Position numbers and translations under genes: made by a program. 6,046 nt of DNA from Chitinophaga pinensis (GTDB taxonomy: Bacteria; Bacteroidota; Bacteroidia; Chitinophagales; Chitinophagaceae): assembly GCA_943324055.2 (NCBI GenBank), contig CALPKD020000094.1, positions 1-6,046 on the forward strand, in the 5' to 3' direction. Below, one piece after another: positions 1-6,046 of this stretch; positions within the stretch are counted from its first letter, which is position 1; every line of letters begins with the position of its first letter. The notes beneath the pieces are model-generated. The model saw nothing but the letters and a program-made list of their open reading frames with translations. It was not told the origin of the DNA and searched no databases.

Positions 1-1212
1 ATGGATTTTTTAGCAGATGAATTTAAAAAACAAGAAGCAATTGATTTAAGAAAAGATCCAATGGCTTTACAAAGATTAAAAGAAGCTGCTGAGAAAGCGA
101 AAGTAGAATTAAGTTCTTCTTCTGAAACAGAAATCAACTTACCTTATATTACTGCTGTAGATGGCGTTCCTAAGCACTTAGTATTAAAATTAACAAGAGC
201 TAAATTTGAATCATTAGCAGATAATTTATTTGCTCGTTGTTTAAAACCTTGTGAATCTGCATTAAAAGATGCTGGATATTCTATCTCACAAATTGATGAA
301 GTAATTTTAGTAGGAGGTTCTTCAAGAATTCCTAAAGTGCAAGAAATTGTTGAGAAGTTCTTTGGTAAAAAACCAAACCGTTCAGTAAACCCAGATGAAG
401 TGGTTGCAATTGGTGCAGGTATCCAAGGTGCGGTATTAACAGGAGATGTTACAGATGTATTGTTGTTAGATGTAACTCCATTAAACTTAGGTATCGAAAC
501 AATGGGTGGTGTAATGACAACCATGATTGCTTCTAATACAACTATTCCTACTAAGAAAATGGAAGTGTATTCAACAGCAAGTGACAATCAACCAGGTGTA
601 CAAATTCATGTAATCCAAGGAGAGCGTCCAATGGCGAATCAAAATAAGAGTTTAGGTATGTTTAACTTGGATGGTTTACCACCAGCACCAAGAGGCGTTC
701 CTCAAATTGAAGTAACGTTTGATATTGATGCAAACGGTATCTTAAACGTTAGCGCAAAAGACAAAGGAACTGGAAAAGAGCAAAAGATCAGAATTGAAGC
801 AGGTAGTGGTTTGACTAAGGAAGAAATTGAAAAAATGAAAGCCGAAGCAAAAGCCAACGAAGCAACAGATAAAATTGAGAAAGAAAGAGTGGAGAAGTTG
901 AACGAAGCCGATAGCTTGATTTTCCAAACGGAAAAGCAGTTAAAGGAGTTCGGAGACAAGATCTCTGCTGAGAAAAAGGCACCAATTGAGGCTGCTTTGG
1001 AAGCATTGAAGATTGCGCATCAAGCACAAGACACCATTCAAGTTCAGGTTACATTGGATGCAATGAACGCTGCTTGGACAGCTGCAAGTGAAGAAATTTA
1101 CAAAGCACAAGCTGGTGGAGACGGTCAAGCTGCACAAGCTGACGGTCAACAAGGTGGTCAATCAGCTGCTAATGACACAGTTGAAGACGCTCAATTTGAA
1201 GAAGTGAAGTAA
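1..1212 (+). CDS. dnaK: Molecular chaperone DnaK (Hsp70), C-terminal part, 5' end outside window
   Basis: Cytoplasmic ATP-driven chaperone that binds exposed hydrophobic peptides and works with DnaJ and GrpE. The 403 visible residues align by eye with E. coli DnaK from about residue 235 to the end, so the N-terminal ATPase lobe is missing and the ATG at base 1 is almost surely an internal Met. Visible in order: the end of the nucleotide-binding domain with the third Hsp70 signature ([14 protein letters not shown], residues 101-114), the interdomain linker (VLLLDVTPL, 153-161), the substrate-binding beta domain (about 160-270, with [13 protein letters not shown] and the [19 protein letters not shown] stretch), the helical lid (about 271-370), a Gly/Gln/Ala-rich tail, and the typical acidic end FEEVK. 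The reading frame is intact to TAA at 1210-1212 and is followed 24 bases later by a terminator hairpin. Identity is secure; only the 5' end and promoter are unseen. Confidence 0.97.
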   Translation: MDFLADEFKKQEAIDLRKDPMALQRLKEAAEKAKVELSSSSETEINLPYITAVDGVPKHLVLKLTRAKFESLADNLFARCLKPCESALKDAGYSISQIDEVILVGGSSRIPKVQEIVEKFFGKKPNRSVNPDEVVAIGAGIQGAVLTGDVTDVLLLDVTPLNLGIETMGGVMTTMIASNTTIPTKKMEVYSTASDNQPGVQIHVIQGERPMANQNKSLGMFNLDGLPPAPRGVPQIEVTFDIDANGILNVSAKDKGTGKEQKIRIEAGSGLTKEEIEKMKAEAKANEATDKIEKERVEKLNEADSLIFQTEKQLKEFGDKISAEKKAPIEAALEALKIAHQAQDTIQVQVTLDAMNAAWTAASEEIYKAQAGGDGQAAQADGQQGGQSAANDTVEDAQFEEVK

Positions 1213-1236
1213 ATTTTCTTTTTTGTTAAAATAGTC

Positions 1237-1264
1237 AAAGCCTCCCGCAAGCGGGAGGCTTTTT
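1237..1264 (+). terminator. Intrinsic terminator of dnaK, possibly two-way
   Basis: An 11-bp GC-rich stem (AAAGCCTCCCG pairing with CGGGAGGCTTT, 1237-1247 with 1252-1262) closes a four-base loop, and the run of T continues to 1264. It starts 24 bases after the dnaK stop. The minus-strand operon converges on it, its last stop being about 60 bases away. Read on the minus strand the hairpin is followed only by a broken T tract (TTTGACTATTTT), so two-way use is possible but weaker in that direction. Confidence 0.85.
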
Positions 1265-1279
1265 AAATGGCATGGATTT

Positions 1280-1295
1280 GAACAGTTTCCTGTTC
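1280..1295. other. Small hairpin between convergent genes
   Basis: A perfect 6-bp inverted repeat, GAACAG and CTGTTC, flanks a four-base loop (TTTC). It lies 27 bases past the phosphoribosyltransferase stop on the minus strand and has no T tract on either strand. It could protect the 3' end of the minus-strand mRNA, or be chance. Confidence 0.35.
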
Positions 1296-1322
1296 TAATT
1301 ATATACCACTTATTATTTCCAG

Positions 1323-1931
1323 TTACATTTTTAGATATCGTATTACTTTTTCATCACTTACTTGTTCAAATGATTCGTAAAATTCTCCAACTCCACTAAA
1401 TGAATCTGGTACTTTTAGGGCGATCACTTCATCGGTTTCTTTTTCTAATTTTTCAATCGCTGAAGCGGGGGCAACTGGCACACCTATTATTATTTTTTTA
1501 GGGTTACTTTTCCTTATCAGTTGAGCTGCTGCTAACATAGTACTTCCTGTTGCCATCCCATCGTCTACAACGATTACAACTTTGTTTTCTAAATTTTCAG
1601 GTTCTTTATGGTCTTCCAATTTCAAATGCGTTTGTTGAAGCCTATCTTGTACCCTTTTAACTTCCTTTGTCACATATTCCTCTGGGATTTGACCGTTATT
1701 CTCAATGATGTAATTATGCAAAGTAGCAGCACCAATCGCAAATTCTTTATTCACTGGGTGTGTAAGTTTACGTGTTAAGATAATCTCAAGTGGTACTCCT
1801 AATTCTTTTGCAACTTCATAGGCTACTGGCACGCCGCCACGCGGCACACCTAATACGACACAGTGATAATGTTTGTATTTTTTTAGCTTCGCTGCCAATA
1901 ATTTACCCGCCGCTGTTCTGTCCTTAAACAT
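1323..1931 (-). CDS. Predicted phosphoribosyltransferase, COG1926 type
   Basis: A 202-residue soluble protein with a type I phosphoribosyltransferase fold. The PRPP-binding loop is clear: hydrophobic strand, two Asp, then GMATGST (VVIVVDDGMATGST, residues 118-131). Upstream is the strand-loop VLGVPRGGVPVA (26-37), which in this family sits near the pyrophosphate site. The start MFKDRTAAGKLLAAKL and the C-terminal part (PDSFSGVGEFYESFEQVSDEKV, about 175-196) are typical of the COG1926 group, whose substrate is in general not known; a purine or other base-like acceptor is only a guess. Length is normal for a stand-alone member. It is the second gene of an operon: the upstream DUF892 gene stops with TAG two bases before this ATG (CAT at 1929-1931), so translational coupling is likely, and no Shine-Dalgarno sequence is seen. 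Family call is confident; the reaction is not established. Confidence 0.9.
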   Translation of the reverse strand: MFKDRTAAGKLLAAKLKKYKHYHCVVLGVPRGGVPVAYEVAKELGVPLEIILTRKLTHPVNKEFAIGAATLHNYIIENNGQIPEEYVTKEVKRVQDRLQQTHLKLEDHKEPENLENKVVIVVDDGMATGSTMLAAAQLIRKSNPKKIIIGVPVAPASAIEKLEKETDEVIALKVPDSFSGVGEFYESFEQVSDEKVIRYLKM

Positions 1932-1933
1932 AA

Positions 1934-2458
1934 CTAGGAGTGAAGCAAGATTGCTGTTTTTGCTTTTTTATTTATTTCATGTTCTGCTAGTTGACTTAAT
2001 CGATCGTCGATTTGTTTTTCAGTAACTTCGGAGGTATGAAATAAGGTAGCAATCCTTTCTTTTCCAAGTTCTTTTGCAAAGGCCGCTGCGGTTCCATACA
2101 TACTTATCTTATAATGATTTATTGTTTGCACTGCAGCCAACAAGCAAGCATCTTTTACCTCACTATCTTTACATGCAGCAATTTTTTCGTCAGCTTCTTC
2201 GATAAATGCTTTCATAATTCTATTAGTGGTGCTAATCGATCTTATATTTTCTTCAATAATTATCTTCTCAATTTTTTGGACATGTTCTTCCACAAAGTCA
2301 AGATATTTTTGAAGCATTGTTTTTAATTTCAAGGAACTTGCTGTATTGATCCATGAGACTAATGCATGTTTTAATTGAATCTCGGCACTTGTAAATTTGT
2401 GTGCATCAAAATCGAACAGGTTGTGTAGGGTAATGATGTCTGGATTATTGTCTTTCAT
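1934..2458 (-). CDS. DUF892 / YciF-like ferritin-fold protein
   Basis: A 174-residue, almost all-helical soluble protein that resembles the DUF892 (YciE/YciF) family of four-helix ferritin-like proteins, often linked to stress. Family landmarks read in order: LHNLFDFDAHKFTSAEIQL (residues 11-29), corresponding to the usual helix-1 stretch with a Leu/Tyr-Ser-Ala-Glu pattern; FVEEHVQKIEKI (55-66) in helix 2; MKAFIEEADEK (82-92) in helix 3; and NHYKISMYGTAAAFAKELG (114-132), matching the usual EHYEIAxYGT stretch. In that stretch both Glu of the common form are replaced (Asn114 and Lys117) while His115 is kept, so metal binding may be altered or lost; this is an inference from memory of the family. 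First gene of an operon with the phosphoribosyltransferase, with a promoter about 36 bases upstream. The start at 2458 gives the expected N-terminal length. No Shine-Dalgarno is visible. Confidence 0.85.
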   Translation of the reverse strand: MKDNNPDIITLHNLFDFDAHKFTSAEIQLKHALVSWINTASSLKLKTMLQKYLDFVEEHVQKIEKIIIEENIRSISTTNRIMKAFIEEADEKIAACKDSEVKDACLLAAVQTINHYKISMYGTAAAFAKELGKERIATLFHTSEVTEKQIDDRLSQLAEHEINKKAKTAILLHS

Positions 2459-2493
2459 GGTGATGTTTTTACATTTGATGAATAATGTGGAAA

Positions 2494-2525
2494 CAAATGT
2501 ATCACTGGCCTTTACTCAGTGCAAT
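2494..2525 (-). promoter_or_regulatory. Bacteroidota-type promoter for the DUF892-phosphoribosyltransferase operon
   Basis: On the minus strand, TACATTTG (2501 down to 2494) matches the -7 consensus TAnnTTTG exactly, and ATTG (2525 down to 2522) lies 20 bases upstream, close to the TTTG -33 element at the usual 19-21 base spacing. Transcription would start near 2488, giving a leader of about 30 bases before the ATG at 2458. This is a sequence match only. Confidence 0.6.
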
Positions 2526-2637
2526 AGCTAATTCTAGTATTTACTACCTACATTTTGTACATACCAATCAATTTTGTCCATTTTAAGCCTAATTTACCTG
2601 TATTTAGGGTTCAATTGTATAATAAGCTTATCTGTCA

Positions 2638-2669
2638 TTTTTTAAACTAAATACTATTTTGTACCTTCG
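2638..2669 (+). promoter_or_regulatory. Candidate promoter of the J-KTSC gene
   Basis: TACCTTCG (2662-2669) matches the Bacteroidota -7 element TAnnTTTG with one change, and a T-rich block (TTTTTT, 2638-2643) sits 18 bases upstream in place of the -33 TTTG. The start would be near 2675, only about 15 bases before the ATG at 2690. The -33 part is weak, so this is a moderate call. A perfect 10-bp palindrome, ATAAGCTTAT (2622-2631), lies just upstream and could be an operator. Confidence 0.45.
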
Positions 2670-2689
2670 CGCCTTATTATTATTAAAAT

Positions 2690-3133
2690 ATGAAGCGAAT
2701 TGATAGGCATAGAGCCATTTTAGGGGTTGACAATAAAGCCACTTTAAGTGATTTAAAAAAGGTGTATCGTAACATCATGAAGGAATGGCATCCTGATAAG
2801 TTTCAGGTGGAAGAAGAGCGCAAAGCAGCCGAAGCAAAAAGTGCTAAATTAATAGAATCTTATCATTTTTTAGTAAGTGTGAATCCAGAGACACATGAAG
2901 CTACAATCACTGAATATACAGCTACTACAAACGATGCGAGTATCAATGATTTCGAATTTAAATCAGAGATCTTACGTGTGGTATTTTCTGATGGAAATGA
3001 ATATGAATACTATGGTGTTCCTAAAGCAATCTATGTAAAATTAGTAAATGCAGATACGCCTGATCGTTTTGCGCGCCGACATATTTACACAAACTATTTA
3101 TACAGAAGTTTAAGCAAGATTGTTGCGGGTTAG
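2690..3133 (+). CDS. Small J-domain protein with C-terminal KTSC domain
   Basis: A 147-residue soluble protein with two parts. Residues about 6-62 form a J-domain: LGVDNKATLSDLKKVYRNIMKEW leads to the diagnostic HPD triad (His34-Pro35-Asp36), followed by a charged Ala-rich helix (about 41-62). J-domains stimulate ATP hydrolysis by Hsp70, so DnaK or a paralogue is the likely partner. Residues about 91-141 match the KTSC domain, a short module also found at the C terminus of some lysyl-tRNA synthetases; its marks here are LRVVFSDGNEYEYYGVP and the end pattern RFARRHIYTNYLY. Its ligand is not known. There is no Gly/Phe region, zinc-finger or client-binding domain of canonical DnaJ, so this is not DnaJ itself but a specialised co-chaperone-like protein. 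It is a single-gene unit: divergent from the DUF892 operon, its own candidate promoter, and a terminator 31 bases after the stop. The start fits the J-domain boundary; the leader is A/T-rich without a Shine-Dalgarno. Confidence 0.88.
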   Translation: MKRIDRHRAILGVDNKATLSDLKKVYRNIMKEWHPDKFQVEEERKAAEAKSAKLIESYHFLVSVNPETHEATITEYTATTNDASINDFEFKSEILRVVFSDGNEYEYYGVPKAIYVKLVNADTPDRFARRHIYTNYLYRSLSKIVAG

Positions 3134-3163
3134 TTAAGAAATAGCACAATATCGAATTATATC

Positions 3164-3191
3164 AACCTCTCGAATATCGGGAGGTTTTTTT
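3164..3191 (+). terminator. Intrinsic terminator of the J-KTSC gene
   Basis: A 10-bp stem (AACCTCTCGA, 3164-3173, with TCGGGAGGTT, 3177-3186; one T-G wobble) closes a three-base ATA loop. A run of seven T covers 3185-3191. It begins 31 bases after the stop codon and closely resembles the terminator after katG. Confidence 0.9.
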
Positions 3192-3225
3192 GTTTAACAA
3201 AGTGGCTCATTTTTAAACAAATTGC

Positions 3226-3239
3226 TTACAATATTGTTA
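3226..3239. promoter_or_regulatory. Near-palindrome upstream of katG, possible operator
   Basis: TTACAATATTGTTA is a 14-bp palindrome with one mismatched pair around a perfect 10-bp core (ACAATATTGT, 3228-3237). It lies about 150 bases before the katG start in the 254-base gap after the J-KTSC gene. Its half-site resembles the TTATAAT half of the PerR box, but PerR boxes have one extra central base, so assignment to a peroxide regulator is speculation. A second imperfect palindrome (core AGCTAGCT, 3249-3256) follows. Confidence 0.3.
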
Positions 3240-3381
3240 CATAAAAATAGCTAGCTTTTACATCGTTATGCTGAACTTTTAAATAATGACATTTAATAGT
3301 TTCGAGATGCTGAAATTTTAACTTCAAACGACCAAGTAATAGGATATTGCTGTATTTTTATGACTTATTATACTTAACTAA

Positions 3382-5610
<2,229 letters not shown>

Positions 5611-5633
5611 TTTTTAAGTTTTGAATAGTAAAG

Positions 5634-5663
5634 CCTTCTCGATATATCGGGAAGGTTTTTTTT
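5634..5663 (+). terminator. Intrinsic terminator of katG
   Basis: A 9-bp stem (CCTTCTCGA, 5634-5642, with TCGGGAAGG, 5647-5655; one T-G wobble) closes a four-base TATA loop, and eight T follow (5656-5663). It starts 23 bases after the katG stop. Confidence 0.92.
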
Positions 5664-5761
5664 GTTTCACACTTTTTTAATTTTCGATTTCTTTCGAACG
5701 AATTATTTGTTTGTAATTCTTTGTAGTATAGATCTAGTAGTGAATACTGTTTAGGTAGTTT

Positions 5762-5840
5762 TGTTTTTTAATCTTTTCAATTTTCAAAGGGACTGCCGTT
5801 TTTCGCTTTGCTCAAAACGTCTTCCCAAACCCTTTCAACA
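5762..5840. repeat. Repeat unit 1 (short form)
   Basis: Its first 37 bases (5762-5798) match 5947-5983 of unit 3 with one mismatch (A5787 against T5972). The hairpin core is a 6-bp stem, CGTTTT (5797-5802) with AAAACG (5814-5819), around an inner GC-TTT-GC. It lacks the 18-base segment found in the other units: CCCAAA (5824-5829) is followed at once by CCCTTTCAACA. Confidence 0.8.
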
Positions 5841-5946
5841 AATCTTTTCATACTTCTGGGACTGCCGACTTCACTTCGTTCGTCGTCTTCCCAAATAGTT
5901 GGTCTTACCCAAACCCTTTCAACAATCCCGCTTCGCTGGATTGTTG
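5841..5946. repeat. Repeat unit 2 with 3' hairpin
   Basis: Bases 5858-5928 are repeated without a mismatch at 5974-6044 (71 bp, offset 116). The core hairpin is CGAC (5866-5869) with GTCG (5882-5885) around an inner AC-TTC-GT. The unit ends in a second hairpin with a 9-bp perfect stem, CAACAATCC (5920-5928) with GGATTGTTG (5938-5946), whose loop holds GC-TTC-GC (5930-5936). Confidence 0.85.
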
Positions 5947-6046
5947 TGTTTTTTAATCTTTTCAATTTTCATAGGGACTGCCGACTTCACTTCGTTCGTC
6001 GTCTTCCCAAATAGTTGGTCTTACCCAAACCCTTTCAACAATCCAG
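5947..6046. repeat. Repeat unit 3, 3' end outside window
   Basis: It combines the leader of unit 1 (5947-5983, one mismatch) with the 71-bp body of unit 2 (5974-6044, exact). After CAACAATCC it reads AG where unit 2 reads CG, so the second hairpin has begun with a different loop when the window ends. Confidence 0.82.

Larger units (their letters stand above)
5762..6046. repeat. Array of modular hairpin repeats, cut by window edge
   Basis: At least three units share an order of modules: AATCTTTTCA, a short spacer, GGGACTGCCG, a hairpin core, CGTCTTCCCAAA, an optional 18-base segment, and CCCTTTCAACAA. The conserved GGGACTGCCG starts at 5789, 5858 and 5974. Spacings of 69 and 116 bases are not constant and 116 is not a multiple of three, which argues against coding repeats. 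Short open frames on both strands here are by-products of the repeats. The type resembles intergenic palindromic repeats; I cannot name a described family. It begins about 100 bases after the katG terminator. Confidence 0.85.

Noticed and set aside
1..3. ATG at base 1 as the start of a short Hsp70-like protein
   Set aside because: The sequence matches the middle of DnaK and lacks the ATPase lobe; the gene most simply continues to the left of the window.
144..587. A 147-residue minus-strand frame opposite dnaK
   Set aside because: It lies wholly antisense to a well-conserved dnaK frame and has no recognisable protein features.
2114..2326. A 70-residue plus-strand frame inside the DUF892 gene
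   Set aside because: Antisense to a recognised family protein; Phe/Cys-rich product typical of an AT-rich shadow frame.
3297..3304. TAGTTTCG as the katG -7 element
   Set aside because: One mismatch to the consensus and no TTTG or TTG at 19-21 bases upstream; listed only as the closest string, not as a promoter.
5777..5965. A 62-residue minus-strand reading frame in the repeat array
   Set aside because: It consists of translated repeats (VERVW and GSP appear twice). The unit spacing of 116 bases breaks the frame in the third copy, and no ribosome site or known domain is present.
5808..6014. A 68-residue plus-strand reading frame in the repeat array
   Set aside because: Same repeat DNA, no domain, no start signal, low-complexity Ser/Thr/Leu content.
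5762..6046. CRISPR array
   Set aside because: Repeats are too long and too unlike in length, spacing is irregular (69 and 116 bases), and there are no uniform spacers or cas genes.

Overview
The window reads as a stretch of chromosome from an AT-rich member of the Bacteroidota, possibly near Chitinophagaceae. This placement is an inference. It rests on a good TAnnTTTG-type -7 promoter element upstream of the 2458..1934 gene, the absence of Shine-Dalgarno sequences before every visible start codon, short A/T-rich leaders, and the character of the proteins. There are no phage, transposase, CRISPR, tRNA or rRNA genes.

Layout. Bases 1-1212 hold the C-terminal two thirds of the Hsp70 chaperone DnaK, cut by the window edge, followed by a strong GC-rich terminator hairpin. 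Facing it on the minus strand is a two-gene operon: a DUF892/YciF-like ferritin-fold protein (2458 down to 1934), then, after a 2-base gap, a COG1926-type predicted phosphoribosyltransferase (1931 down to 1323). A promoter matching the Bacteroidota consensus lies just upstream of the pair. Divergent from it, on the plus strand, is a small protein joining a J-domain (HPD motif) to a KTSC domain (2690-3133), with its own terminator. A complete catalase-peroxidase, KatG (3388-5610), follows with a third terminator. From about 5762 to the window edge there is no gene but an array of at least three modular, hairpin-bearing repeats, including a 71-bp exact direct repeat.

How it fits together. The genes have a loose stress theme: protein folding (DnaK and a J-domain protein that could in principle address an Hsp70), hydrogen peroxide removal (KatG), and a ferritin-fold protein and phosphoribosyltransferase of families often seen with stress genes. 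Only the two minus-strand genes look co-transcribed; the others each have their own terminator. The rest is neighbourhood, not a shown pathway.

No clearly new multi-gene system is visible. The least ordinary things are the repeat array at the right end, whose hairpin stems change sequence while keeping pairing and loop layout; the J-KTSC fusion; the altered putative metal-ligand motif in the DUF892 protein; and a near-palindrome upstream of katG. Bases 5664-5761 show nothing I can support.
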